Below are positions 16,299 through 24,934 of a stretch of DNA of 64,000 nucleotides, piece by piece. Within the stretch, counting starts at the first letter, position 1, and each line of letters starts with the position of its first letter. The DNA comes from an uncultured Bacteroidales bacterium. Its GTDB lineage: Bacteria > Bacteroidota > Bacteroidia > Bacteroidales > Muribaculaceae. The notes below the pieces were generated by a model. It saw nothing but the letters and a program-made list of their open reading frames with translations, searched no databases and was not told where the DNA came from. Location: positions 61,164 to 125,163 of the forward strand of contig CADAAI010000003.1 in assembly GCA_902785925.1 (NCBI GenBank), read 5' to 3'. The position numbers and the translations under genes are program-made.

Positions 16299-16479
16299 AA
16301 CATGATTTCTATAGCTAATCATCTTCTGTGAGAATACTGATTACTGTGATAACCAATTTATCAAACATACGGCATTGTCACAGGATAGGAGATTTGAGAA
16401 AAGACGAGATATTCAGGCATTTATGGGTATCTCGTTTTTCTTGAACAATACTAAACGAACGTTCAATATATTTCAAACT

Positions 16480-17160
16480 ATGGATAATAATGAAAAATAT
16501 GTGGCCTATCTCCGGGTTTCCACACAAAGGCAAGGTGTGTCAGGACTCGGTTTACAGGCTCAACAAGAAATCATCAAAAACTATCTTAAGGGAAAAGAGC
16601 CAATAGAGGAGTTCGTGGAAGTTGAGAGTGGAAGAAAATCTCAGCGACCTAAACTACATGAGGCCCTTGAACTCTGTAAAAAAGAAAAAGCTACATTAAT
16701 CGTGGCAAAGATGGATCGTTTGTCGAGAAATGTTTCATTCACCAGTCAATTATTAGACAGTGGGATTGAAATTGTGTTTTGTGACTTTCCACGTGCTAAT
16801 AGACTTGTCCTTACTATTATTGCCGCCATCAGTGAATATGAGGCTGGATTGATAAGGCAAAGAACGAGGGCGGCACTCCAGGTAAAGAAAGAGCAGGGTC
16901 ACAAGCTCGGAAAACCTGAAAATTTAACTGAGAACTTAGAGAAAGCCATCGTGAACAGCAGGAAGACGAACCAAGAAAAAGCAAACGACAATCCCAATAA
17001 CAAAAGGGCTGTCGCAATGCTGAAGGTCTTGGCTCGTGAAACCGATAATATGAGCGAGATGGCAAGAATTTTAAACAAGGAAGGATTCACTACTAGCAGA
17101 GGGGGTAAATTTAGTACCAAGCAAGTGTCTATCCTTCTAAAAAGACATGATATAAAATGA
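16480..17160 (+). CDS. small serine recombinase (resolvase/invertase type)
   Basis: The protein has 226 residues from ATG 16480. YVAYLRVST at 7-15 places the nucleophile at S14 with R12 beside it. KMDRLSRN at 77-84 supplies the other conserved arginines (R80, R83), and SEYEAGLIRQRTRAAL at about 118-133 is the long E helix of resolvases and invertases. The C-terminal 45 residues form a Hin-like helix-turn-helix (MSEMARILNKEGFTTSRGG). It could resolve element dimers or flip a segment. I looked for flanking inverted crossover sites and saw none. Its end overlaps the next small gene (ATGA). Confidence 0.85.
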   Translation: MDNNEKYVAYLRVSTQRQGVSGLGLQAQQEIIKNYLKGKEPIEEFVEVESGRKSQRPKLHEALELCKKEKATLIVAKMDRLSRNVSFTSQLLDSGIEIVFCDFPRANRLVLTIIAAISEYEAGLIRQRTRAALQVKKEQGHKLGKPENLTENLEKAIVNSRKTNQEKANDNPNNKRAVAMLKVLARETDNMSEMARILNKEGFTTSRGGKFSTKQVSILLKRHDIK

Positions 17161-17396
17161 AACAAAAATTGATTCAAAAGTTAGTGGAATGGCTAATCAT
17201 TGTGAGCATTCCTACACCAACTGTCCCGACACCCAGCATTTGGATTGTTTTGGTCGATGGGAATAAGGTGTATATCGAGAGCACGAACAGAATAACCGCT
17301 TACATCAAGGCTAAGAGGAAATTCCCAAAAGCCAAAAGTGTTAAAGTGGTTAAACGATTAAAATGGTGGGAAAGAGGTAACTTCAACTACTTCTAA
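17157..17396 (+). CDS. 79-residue basic protein coupled to the recombinase
   Basis: The start overlaps the recombinase stop as ATGA, so translation is probably coupled. The product has a hydrophobic N-terminal helix with a proline-rich turn (IVSIPTPTVPTPSIW), then a basic C-terminal half (AYIKAKRKFPKAKSVKVVKRLKWW). It might be a directionality or accessory factor, but that rests only on position. Confidence 0.5.
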   Translation: MKQKLIQKLVEWLIIVSIPTPTVPTPSIWIVLVDGNKVYIESTNRITAYIKAKRKFPKAKSVKVVKRLKWWERGNFNYF

Positions 17397-17405
17397 ACCA
17401 CTACA

Positions 17406-17440
17406 AGAGAAGCGATTATTGATGTCGCTTTTCTTTTTTT
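17406..17440 (+). terminator. intrinsic terminator after the recombinase unit
   Basis: AGAGAAGCGA (17406-17415) pairs with TCGCTTTTCT (17425-17434) with one mismatch, and a run of T follows. Confidence 0.8.
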
Positions 17441-17548
17441 CACTCATTATCTTTGAGTTAATGCTGATCGCTATGTTACTAATGTTGTTGTTAATAAGTT
17501 TTTGTTATAAAGTTATTAACATTCCTTCTTTAGTGCAAAATAAATGCT

Positions 17549-17556
17549 TAATTTTG
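17549..17556 (+). promoter_or_regulatory. -7 promoter box before the Ubl region
   Basis: TAATTTTG matches TAnnTTTG, the Bacteroidetes -7 element. A second match, TAACTTTG, lies at 17584-17591. No clear -33 TTTG stands at the right distance from either. They would start a transcript covering the small gene at 17622 and the Ubl operon. Confidence 0.4.
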
Positions 17557-17621
17557 CAAAGTCAAAGAAGAGCAAAATAAGCTTAACTTTGTTTTATTTA
17601 TTAAACCCCAAATAAAATATT

Positions 17622-17861
17622 ATGAAAAACATTTTAAAGAGGACTTATTGTATTATAATGGTCGAATTTTTATGCAAAATAAAAGACACTCTTAATCTCA
17701 TCAGATTAATATCTCTACGATTTAAGCAGATAAACTATATCTGTAATATTATATTAACCCCAGACAGCCAAAACCAGAAATTGAGAATCGTCTCAGGAAG
17801 TGGCGAGGTAGTCTATAAATATGGAGGGCATGTTTATGCACAAAATCAAGTAACAAAGTAA
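17622..17861 (+). CDS. 79-residue unknown protein before the Ubl operon
   Basis: This is an AT-rich gene whose product has a basic N-terminal half with many Ile, Leu and Arg (LNLIRLISLRFKQINYICNII) and a C-terminal part KLRIVSGSGEVVYKYGGHVYAQN. It ends at 17861, directly before the folded leader element at 17862-17937. No family is recognised. It may be a leader or an extra member of the Ubl operon. Confidence 0.4.
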   Translation: MKNILKRTYCIIMVEFLCKIKDTLNLIRLISLRFKQINYICNIILTPDSQNQKLRIVSGSGEVVYKYGGHVYAQNQVTK

Positions 17862-17937
17862 GGTAACGAAAGTCCTGCACTACTCTCAATAGCGCAGGAC
17901 GGAAAGGTTTGCTTCCCGATTGGCATTCCGAGTTACC
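17862..17937 (+). ncRNA. possible multi-branched RNA element in the Ubl operon leader
   Basis: GGTAAC (17862-17867) can pair with GTTACC (17932-17937) and encloses two further helices: GTCCTGC (17872-17878) with GCAGGAC (17894-17900), and CGGAA (17900-17904) with TTCCG (17926-17930). Helices two and three share one base. The result is a closed, three-way-junction-like fold of 76 bases ending 118 bp before the Ubl start. It does not fit a tRNA. It may be a leader regulator. Confidence 0.45.
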
Positions 17938-18055
17938 CCAAAACGCAGGAAGAACCAGCGTGATTTTGCAAATTTAGGACGTAATTTCCCAAAAAGCAAG
18001 TTTAGGTTCTTAAATCGGGAGTAAATTTATAATAATTAATTAAATTTCATTTAAA

Positions 18056-18529
18056 ATGATTCAATTTAACACTCCCGGTCCTCATGGACCAAAGGGCTAT
18101 CGTTTTAAAGTCGATGGCCAACACTTCGAAAGTAAGAACCAGTTTGTTTCTGGTTTGGAACTCCGTCAGTTAGCAGGACTTACTGCAGAGACGGAACTAT
18201 ATGTTGATGTGCCACATGGCTGGCAGGATCATTTTGTCAGTTGTGATGACCAGGTCGATTTAGGCAATCCTGGCACCGAGAAGTTCGTAACTCTTCTCAA
18301 GAAGACTGTCATCTTCGTCAATGGTACCCCATATGAATATAAGAAGGAAAAAGTGACATACGAAAAGATAGTAGAACTTGCTCATGTGCCTGCCCAAGCT
18401 GCTGCTGGATATATTGTAAAGTACAGCAATGGCCCTAGCCAGAATCCTTCTGGACTGATGTCGCCCGGAACTGAAGTTTATGTTTGTAATAAAATGGATT
18501 TCAATGTTCGCAGCACACACCAGTCCTGA
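18056..18529 (+). CDS. two-domain ubiquitin-like protein (multiubiquitin family)
   Basis: The protein has 157 residues with two ubiquitin-like repeats. The first, about 14-82, has YRFKVDGQHFESKNQFVSG, then ELRQLAGL and a DxVDLG turn. The second, about 83-157, has VIFVNGTPYEYKKEKVTYEK, then IVELAHV and SPGTEVYVCNKMDFNVRST. Both follow the multiubiquitin pattern of strand, F-x-V-N/D-G, helix with L-x-x-L-A and a closing strand. The end (FNVRSTHQS) is typical of the family and is not a Gly-Gly tail. It is the modifier that the next gene's product should activate. Only two repeats are present, where many relatives have more. Confidence 0.85.
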   Translation: MIQFNTPGPHGPKGYRFKVDGQHFESKNQFVSGLELRQLAGLTAETELYVDVPHGWQDHFVSCDDQVDLGNPGTEKFVTLLKKTVIFVNGTPYEYKKEKVTYEKIVELAHVPAQAAAGYIVKYSNGPSQNPSGLMSPGTEVYVCNKMDFNVRSTHQS

Positions 18530-19700
18530 CCTGCACCGTTTGCAGGCAGAAGGCTTTGTGATAGAGGTTTGTGATGGATGGCTTATAGTCCATCACATAC
18601 CTTATATCAACTCTGCCAGAGAAATGAAGGACGGTATCCTCATGATGCCCCTCACCATTTCAGGTGAGCACACTATCCGTCCTAACGATCATACGGCCTA
18701 TTGGATGGGTGAACAACCCTGTGACGTAAAAGGTTTTAAACTACCTTCGTTAGTCAACTCACCCGTTCGAAGACCAATCTGTAATGGTTATACAGCAAGT
18801 TTCTATTTTTCTTGTCATGCCGAGAAAGAAGAGTTTCCTCCAAATGGCGATTATCCCAATTATTACGAGAAGGTCAAGCATTACTTCGATACCATTGCGG
18901 CTCCTGCTATTTGTTTGGAATCAGAAGCTTGGAACCTTATTAACAAGCCTCTTGATGCTGATGCCAAAGACAATCCTTTTCGCTATATGGACACCAATGC
19001 CAGTCGTGCCAAGATTACTGGATTGAGCAATAAATTCAATGGGCTGAAGATTGGCATTATTGGATTAGGAGGCACAGGTTCTTATCTGCTCGACCTTGTA
19101 GCCAAGACCCCAGTAGCAGAGATTCACCTCTTCGATGCTGATGAAATCAATAACCATAATGCATTTCGAGCACCTGGCGCCATGTCTGAGTCAGACCTGT
19201 CCAAAATTCCTAAAAAAGTAGACTATTACGCTGACATATATTCAAATATGCACAAAGGAATAATTCCCCATGCTGTAATGGTCACCTCCGAAAACTTTTC
19301 GGATCTTGACATGCTGGATTATGTGTTTCTTTCACTTGATGCTGTTTCTGTAAAGAAACAAATCGCTGGTCATTTAATTGAAAAACGCATACCTTTTATC
19401 GATTCAGGTATGGGTATTGCTCAGAATCCTAATGGACAACTGTCAGGGATGCTGCATGTTGCTATCGGCACCCAAGACCGCTATAAGCACCTATCGCTAG
19501 TTATGGGTAGCGAAGATGCTGAAAAAGACGAATATGCCACAAATATTCAAATTGCAGAACTGAATGCTTTGGCAGCAGGCCTTTCCGTGATCCAGTGGAA
19601 GAAAATGCTAGGTTTTTATGCCGACCTCAGGGATAAGGCGTGCTTTGTCTACACTATAAATAGCAATGACATTGTTTACTATGAGGAAAAAGAAACTTAA
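18504..19700 (+). CDS. E2-like/E1-like fusion (DUF6791 plus ThiF domain)
   Basis: The ATG at 18504 overlaps the Ubl gene by 26 bases and gives 398 residues. Residues 1-140 match the E2-like DUF6791 domain: LHRLQAEGFVIEV, VHHIPYI, and GDYPNYYEKVKHYF at about 115-128. Residues 178-395 are an E1-like ThiF domain with GIIGLGGTGS at 184-193 (ATP loop), FDADEI at 210-215 and NHNAFR at 217-222. No cysteine occurs between C137 and C380, so the usual E1 catalytic cysteine of the crossover loop is absent. C104 in the E2-like part is the main alternative. The pair should adenylate and transfer the Ubl. Confidence 0.85.
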   Translation: MFAAHTSPDLHRLQAEGFVIEVCDGWLIVHHIPYINSAREMKDGILMMPLTISGEHTIRPNDHTAYWMGEQPCDVKGFKLPSLVNSPVRRPICNGYTASFYFSCHAEKEEFPPNGDYPNYYEKVKHYFDTIAAPAICLESEAWNLINKPLDADAKDNPFRYMDTNASRAKITGLSNKFNGLKIGIIGLGGTGSYLLDLVAKTPVAEIHLFDADEINNHNAFRAPGAMSESDLSKIPKKVDYYADIYSNMHKGIIPHAVMVTSENFSDLDMLDYVFLSLDAVSVKKQIAGHLIEKRIPFIDSGMGIAQNPNGQLSGMLHVAIGTQDRYKHLSLVMGSEDAEKDEYATNIQIAELNALAAGLSVIQWKKMLGFYADLRDKACFVYTINSNDIVYYEEKET

Positions 19701-20007
19701 GCACCTCTTTGTTGACTCCATTCCTGCTTCGTTGCAGGATGGAGTCGTTTATGTTTGCCTCAAGCATAATATAGTCTCACATCTTTGTGCCTGTGGTTGT
19801 GGTCATCGCATAGATACACCAATTGACATTGATGAGTGGAAATTGTTGTATAATGGTAAAGGTATTAGCTTACTACCATCAATCGGCAATTGGGATATAC
19901 CTTGTCATTCTCACTATTTTATCACCAATGATGTGGCAGTTCCATGTGAAAACAAGTGCAAAAGGCATAAGAAGAGATTTTTAAAGTTGTGGTGGTGGTA
20001 TAAATAA
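19681..20007 (+). CDS. DUF6527 family protein of the Ubl operon
   Basis: The start at 19681 (MRKKKLKHLF) overlaps the E1 gene by 20 bases; an in-frame ATG at 19666 is also possible. The product has 108 residues with HLCACGCGHRIDTP at 34-47, PSIGNWDIPCHSHYFI at 66-81, and D51-E-W-K-L. This matches DUF6527 closely. H34, C36, C38, C40, C75 and H78 could bind zinc. The family is found almost always with multiubiquitin and DUF6791-ThiF genes and has been proposed to process or remove the modifier. The Cys- and Lys-rich tail (CENKCKRHKKRF) is longer than I would expect. Confidence 0.8.
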   Translation: MRKKKLKHLFVDSIPASLQDGVVYVCLKHNIVSHLCACGCGHRIDTPIDIDEWKLLYNGKGISLLPSIGNWDIPCHSHYFITNDVAVPCENKCKRHKKRFLKLWWWYK

Positions 20008-20011
20008 GAAG

Positions 20012-20045
20012 CGGAGCCGTATCACACTGATATGACTCCGTTTGT
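20012..20045 (+). terminator. intrinsic terminator of the Ubl operon
   Basis: CGGAGCCGTATC (20012-20023) pairs with GATATGACTCCG (20029-20040) with one mismatch, followed by TTTGTTCTTT. Confidence 0.65.
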
Positions 20046-20169
20046 TCTTTCGAGGTCGCTTTCAAAGATGGATTATGGCTTATTGTGATTCTGATGACAA
20101 AAAACGATTCAACATCAGGTCAGGTAAAATAATTTTAATATTTTTGTATCGTTTTAATATTGTATTAAA

Positions 20170-20370
20170 ATGAAGCATAGTTTTATGTATAAAGAAATTG
20201 TCATAATGGGGACGCCTGTCGGTTTGCGAGAGCGCAGCAAGGCTGAATTGCGAGGTATCACAATTGGTGATTCGCTTGCTTATAGGTTCTTTGACGGCAA
20301 ATTTCACGGTATGCCGCTGCTTTTCGCAGAAGCAAAGGGCATAGTTGTATCACCTAGCAAAAGCATTTGA
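20170..20370 (+). CDS. doubtful 66-residue frame or gene remnant
   Basis: An open frame starts in AT-rich DNA and then becomes more GC-rich, with a tail ending GMPLLFAEAKGIVVSPSKSI. Another frame of similar length lies on the opposite strand (20080-20307), so one of the two, or both, must be chance. The composition change near 20210 suggests a fragment of older DNA. I do not recognise a family. Confidence 0.2.
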   Translation: MKHSFMYKEIVIMGTPVGLRERSKAELRGITIGDSLAYRFFDGKFHGMPLLFAEAKGIVVSPSKSI

Positions 20371-20474
20371 GGCAAGATAAAACTAATTCTTTAAATAATG
20401 CGAAGGAACGAGCAACAGGTATGTTATGTTGATTGGTATTGCCATGTATGTTTGTTTGAGCGGTTACAAAATCT

Positions 20475-21581
20475 TTAATATTTGATGATTTCCCAAGGGC
20501 TACCTTTTCCTTTGGAGCGGCGTATGATTCCTTGCTCTGTTAGGCGAGCGGTGATGGATTTGACTGTACGCTCTGATTTGCCTATCTCATTGGCAACAAA
20601 CTTCTGGGGTGCCGATGGGTTTTGCTGTATCACTCGCAACACGGCGATTTCTTCCAAAGTGCAGTCTTTGCACTTTGCGGGCAGACCAAGGGCAAAATTT
20701 GCACTTGCGAATATGGGTTTTGCACTTTGCCCTTCTGCTGAGGAATTCCAATCCAAGTGGAGTTCACGATTGCGGAGTTGTGTGGTTTCGCCAAGCAACA
20801 TGTTGCGGAAGAAGCGCTCCAGATATATGGTTGTTTCGGTGACACCTTCTTGCAAGTTGCTGTAGTTGGCACGAACCAATGCGTTACGGAAGTACCAAGA
20901 GTGAGTGGCAAAAAGTTCGTTGGTGACCTTGAAACCAAGCGTCTTAAGATATTTGATTATAAAGACTGCTGTAGTACGAGTGTTGCCTTCGCCAAAAGCG
21001 TGTATCTGCCAAAGGTCGGCACAGAAGCGAGTGAGATGCTTGATTGCTTCATCCATGCTCATGCCGTCATAACTGAATTCTCGTTCCTGACGCATGTCGT
21101 ATTCAAGCGTCTCGCTTATTGTGTCGGCACTGGCATAATAGACAGTTTCGCCCCGAAGCACCCATTCCCGCTTGGTGATGTTATAGTCGCGGATGCGACC
21201 AGCAAACTTGAAGATGCCCTCAAATAATCGGCGATGAATCGCAGCATATTGAGCAGGTGAGAAGTTGAACGATTGTTCCTGCAGCAATTCGGTGATGCGT
21301 GCTGAGACCTTATCGGCTTCCTCTGTCCGATTGTCTTCAATCTCTCTGCGTCCTGTCTGAGACTTATAATAGCTATCGATAAGTTGTTTGGCTTCATCAA
21401 TCGTAATATCGCCCTCAATGTGCTTGCGTGCGGTATCAAGTAAGTATGGCGACGTCTTCAGTCCATCAACTTCTTGCAGACCGATAGCAGTCTGCCAGGC
21501 ACGACCTCGTTCCTGTTTCTGTGGCTCACCCTGACGGATGTATTCCTCAAGTCCCTGTATGTATTCTTTATCTTTTGCCAT
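20475..21581 (-). CDS. Fic-domain protein with C-terminal winged helix
   Basis: The protein has 368 residues. An N-terminal helical part precedes the Fic core at about 85-260, with the active loop HAFGEGNTRT at 194-203. This is the HPFxxGNGR motif with Ala for Pro and Thr for the second Gly, while His194, the phosphate-binding G198 and N200, and R202 are kept. Fic proteins usually transfer AMP to a target hydroxyl. A winged helix-turn-helix fills about 310-368 (KFVANEIGKSERTVKSITARL), the usual layout of the Fic/DUF4172-like regulators in Bacteroidetes. It lies alone between the Ubl operon and the dipeptidase. Confidence 0.8.
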   Translation of the reverse strand: MAKDKEYIQGLEEYIRQGEPQKQERGRAWQTAIGLQEVDGLKTSPYLLDTARKHIEGDITIDEAKQLIDSYYKSQTGRREIEDNRTEEADKVSARITELLQEQSFNFSPAQYAAIHRRLFEGIFKFAGRIRDYNITKREWVLRGETVYYASADTISETLEYDMRQEREFSYDGMSMDEAIKHLTRFCADLWQIHAFGEGNTRTTAVFIIKYLKTLGFKVTNELFATHSWYFRNALVRANYSNLQEGVTETTIYLERFFRNMLLGETTQLRNRELHLDWNSSAEGQSAKPIFASANFALGLPAKCKDCTLEEIAVLRVIQQNPSAPQKFVANEIGKSERTVKSITARLTEQGIIRRSKGKGSPWEIIKY

Positions 21582-21701
21582 ATGTTATTAACGATATTAT
21601 TGGGAACTAAAGTATTAGTAAACCTCTGAATTTGAGCTCATGCTTCAATGCTTTTTGTATATGTTTCGTATTTTCCGTTCAGCATATTCATGGTTTCACG
21701 C

Positions 21702-23354
21702 TTATAGGGATTTGATATCTCCAGAACTTTCAGGCATCAGATAGCGTGTGCCAGTGTCTTTGCTGATCTGTTCACGGAACTGCTGATCATAGCCAGGTGT
21801 AGTGTAACGTCCTGGAACGACAACACCATTCTCAGAAGGCTTCATAATCTGGTCGTTATGCTTCACGACAATGAGGCGGAAAAGTTTTTCCCAACGCTGC
21901 ATCATCTGGGCAGTGTAAGCAGCACTCTTGCCTGTAAGGTAGGTCACGCGATCACGCTTGGTGAGAGGCTCAATATCTTTCAAAACCTGCGCCTGATCGG
22001 CAGCGTAGAAGTCCTCCAACTCCTGCTGCGCCTCACGCAGGTCGCCTATCATGACACTGTAGCGCGGATAGATCATGTTGGCCACCACATTATTTACCCA
22101 GAAAGCACTGTGTTCGCTGAACTCGTTACTCACATTGTTTTCACGGCGGAATGCTTCGGGCACGTCATTCACGCAGCAATACACAGGCACGTAGGCTATC
22201 ATGTTGGCATCGTCGCAGTTAAAATACATAATGCCTCCCACATCATCGGGCAGCCAGTTGCGCAGTTGTGATACCAGCGTGAAACCCGACTGCGGGGTAC
22301 CGATAGCACGCTCACGGAAATAGTTCTTTCCTTTGACTTCCCAATTCATAGGCAGCGGGCGGTAAGGTGAACTCCAAGGTCCCGCACTCATGTCAGCGGT
22401 CATGTCAAGCGGAGTGCCCTCATAGTGGTCGCGCATGTCATTCATGATGTCACGTACCGATAACTTCCTGTCGGGCTTGATGTAGAGCGGCAGGTGGTCG
22501 CAAACGTCATGCTGGCCGTTGATGTAGGGCAGGTATTTGTCCATCTCGGAATGGTCGTAGTGGTGACGGAAAAAACTCCACACACGCGCATCGGCATATC
22601 GCACTGCTGAGAAAGAGATAGGACAATAGGCATCGCGGAAACTGAAGTCAGCATCCTTGCCACTAAAATAGCCTTTCTCACGTGCAAAGGAAATCACGTC
22701 CTTTGAATACAAGCAGTTCTTGGGATCATTCAACGGGAATTGTTGTATACGGGAAAGGTTGGCATGGGCACAAATGCAGTCGTCAGGTATGCGAACGGCT
22801 ACCCACACGGCACCTTTCACCCCAGGGCCCTTGCCTATAATCTCGAGAATCCAAGCCTCGTTTTTGTCACACACTGTGATAGTCTCTCCAGTGCTGCAGT
22901 AACCATACATCTGCACGAGGTCGGTCATGATGATGATGGCCTCACGTGCCGTAGCGGCACGCTCCAGTCCTAGATGCATCATGGTGAAATAGTCGAGCAA
23001 ACCTTCGGTGTTCTGCAACTCCAGGCGACCATCAAATGTGGTTTCCACGATGCTTACCTGCTTCTCGTTAATAAAGCCTATGACATCATAGGTGTATTCC
23101 ACTTGGGGAATATAGCCCCTCACGGCCCCCATACCCCATTCACGGACGGCTATCTTCTCGTCTTTCTCATGCCTGCCGCCTGGCGTGCGTGACAGTGAGC
23201 CAGCGAAACCGTAGCCATCACAATTGTATGAACAAATCACGGAGCCATCTACAGAGGCTGCCTTACCAACGATAAGGTTGGTACATGCCCATGACGGAGT
23301 GACTGTCAGCACCAACGTCGTCACGAGTGAGAAGAGAAATCGTAATGTTGTCAT
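21702..23354 (-). CDS. secreted C69 family dipeptidase
   Basis: The ATG at 23354 is chosen over a TTG three codons upstream. The product has 550 residues. A signal peptide covers 1-23, and cleavage after SWA would expose Cys24 (ACTNLIVGKAASVDGS), the N-terminal nucleophile of the C69 (PepD-like) family. The core contains SVVETTFDGR-like and GYGFAG segments typical of it. The enzyme releases dipeptides outside the cytoplasm. A TACCTTTG box on the minus strand at 23394-23401 is a good -7 element. It looks like a normal cellular gene within the accessory block. Confidence 0.85.
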   Translation of the reverse strand: MTTLRFLFSLVTTLVLTVTPSWACTNLIVGKAASVDGSVICSYNCDGYGFAGSLSRTPGGRHEKDEKIAVREWGMGAVRGYIPQVEYTYDVIGFINEKQVSIVETTFDGRLELQNTEGLLDYFTMMHLGLERAATAREAIIIMTDLVQMYGYCSTGETITVCDKNEAWILEIIGKGPGVKGAVWVAVRIPDDCICAHANLSRIQQFPLNDPKNCLYSKDVISFAREKGYFSGKDADFSFRDAYCPISFSAVRYADARVWSFFRHHYDHSEMDKYLPYINGQHDVCDHLPLYIKPDRKLSVRDIMNDMRDHYEGTPLDMTADMSAGPWSSPYRPLPMNWEVKGKNYFRERAIGTPQSGFTLVSQLRNWLPDDVGGIMYFNCDDANMIAYVPVYCCVNDVPEAFRRENNVSNEFSEHSAFWVNNVVANMIYPRYSVMIGDLREAQQELEDFYAADQAQVLKDIEPLTKRDRVTYLTGKSAAYTAQMMQRWEKLFRLIVVKHNDQIMKPSENGVVVPGRYTTPGYDQQFREQISKDTGTRYLMPESSGDIKSL

Positions 23355-23463
23355 ATTACACAAATTTCCATTTGTTGATTTTTATATCGAAGGCAAAGGT
23401 AGGTATTATTTCTTTAATATGAAGTAATAAAAACCCGTGGACTATTATTTCCCACTATCTCAC

Positions 23464-24888
23464 CTATAGGGCAAACAGGTCGTCCATAGTCACCTCATTT
23501 TGTATAATATTATAGTTACTGTTATGTACTACACCATACGTTGTAATCATGACAAGGTGAAGAGTGCGTTTGTCTTTTGACAATTCTTGGTATGCAACAA
23601 GTTTATTATGCAGGTCATTTGCATAATCTTTGTCTATAGTAAATAAGTTAACGGAATGCTTCATTTCGCAGATGTCAGTAAAATCGTCTGCACGCTGCAT
23701 CACCAAGTCTATTTGTGCTCCTCGTCGCTTGTCGGTTCCACGAGCAGTCCATGAACACACGTTTGTCTGAACACCAGCGATGCCAAGGGCAGCTTTAATC
23801 TGAGGTATGTGCTGGAGACATACACGCTTAAAAGCAAACCCTCTCCATGTGTTATGTGCTGTGGATATGAAAGTGTTTGACCAATAATGCTCATCGCTAT
23901 ATGCATTTTTCTTGATGCAGAGATAATGGAAAAGAGTGTAATTATCAATCAATTGATATAATGCATTAGTCTCTGCAGTATCGGCTGAAGTAAAGCGGCG
24001 AATGAACCCGCTCTCCTCCAGTTCCTCCAGTATGGTGGAAAAAGTGCCGCCATCAGATAATTTGCTTTCGTTCAATATGTCTTCCCTTGTCATGCCAGAC
24101 TTCCTGCCATTGCATAAACACTCTATGACCTTGAGGTAATTCGCTGGACGCTTGAAAAGAGTGGAATAAAGAGCCTCAAACTCATCTCGTAATTGTGCCG
24201 TCTCAGAAAAAAACAATTGATCAACATTCTGTGCTACACTCAACCCTTTATTAAGGAAACTCCAATAGTAGGGGATGCCACCAAGAATCATGTATAGTTC
24301 CAAGATATCTTTCCTACCCAAAGCAAGGTTGGCGCCCTTTGCAAAGAATTCACACTCACGAAGAGTAAATGGCGCGAGCTTTATTCGATTGGTAAGTCTT
24401 CCACGAAGACCGCCCTTGTCTTTTAGGAGTTTCTTGCTAATCCATGATGTGGCACTACCGCAAACTATCAGCACGATGTCTTTCTCTCGACGTGCTGTTG
24501 CCCATCCATTCCAGAAGTTTTCCAAGGCGCCAATCAAATTTCCTTTGGGCGTATCCATCCAAGGAAGTTCATCGATAAAAAGAACCTTTTTTCCTACTGG
24601 AGCATTACTGATGAGTTTTTTTAGCAGTTCGAAGGCATCTATCCATGTTTTTGGTATTGCACACGTCATACCAGCCGCCACCAGAGAGTTTCGAAATGCA
24701 GTCAATTGTTGTTTTAGCGTACCTTTGGCCACTCCAGTATGCTGGAAGCAGAACTGGTAATTAAAAGTCTCACGGATGAGATATGTTTTGCCTACACGTC
24801 GTCTTCCATAGACAGCACAAAATTGAGACTCTTCTTTTTCAAGGAGACTCAGCAATTCACGTCGTTCTTTTTCGCGTCCTATTATCAT
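23464..24888 (-). CDS. AAA ATPase with C-terminal nuclease-like domain
   Basis: The protein has 474 residues. The Walker A loop GRRRVGKT is at 28-35 and the Walker B strand KVLFIDELPWMD at about 104-115. Residues about 150-330 include an arginine-rich sensor region and a winged helix. Near the end, GAQIDLVMQRADDFTDICEMK has the D ... E-x-K spacing of a PD-(D/E)XK nuclease. This is the archaeal-type ATPase family (with DUF234) that is present in many copies in Bacteroidetes genomes, with unknown role. Three palindromic repeats lie just upstream of it. A TATCTTTG box on the minus strand is at 24916-24923. Confidence 0.75.
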   Translation of the reverse strand: MIIGREKERRELLSLLEKEESQFCAVYGRRRVGKTYLIRETFNYQFCFQHTGVAKGTLKQQLTAFRNSLVAAGMTCAIPKTWIDAFELLKKLISNAPVGKKVLFIDELPWMDTPKGNLIGALENFWNGWATARREKDIVLIVCGSATSWISKKLLKDKGGLRGRLTNRIKLAPFTLRECEFFAKGANLALGRKDILELYMILGGIPYYWSFLNKGLSVAQNVDQLFFSETAQLRDEFEALYSTLFKRPANYLKVIECLCNGRKSGMTREDILNESKLSDGGTFSTILEELEESGFIRRFTSADTAETNALYQLIDNYTLFHYLCIKKNAYSDEHYWSNTFISTAHNTWRGFAFKRVCLQHIPQIKAALGIAGVQTNVCSWTARGTDKRRGAQIDLVMQRADDFTDICEMKHSVNLFTIDKDYANDLHNKLVAYQELSKDKRTLHLVMITTYGVVHNSNYNIIQNEVTMDDLFAL

Positions 24889-24934
24889 AGAATATGGTCT
24901 TTATTATTTTCGATGCAAAGATAGTAAATAAAAT

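Noticed and set aside
16480..17160. invertible DNA switch controlled by the serine recombinase
   Set aside because: I looked for paired inverted crossover sites around the gene and found none by eye.
17862..17937. tRNA or tmRNA-like gene
   Set aside because: The length suits a tRNA, but there is no T loop, no anticodon arm of five pairs and no 7 bp acceptor.
20080..20307. 75-codon frame on the minus strand
   Set aside because: It overlaps another doubtful frame on the plus strand, and neither shows a family pattern. I kept only a low-confidence note for the plus-strand one.
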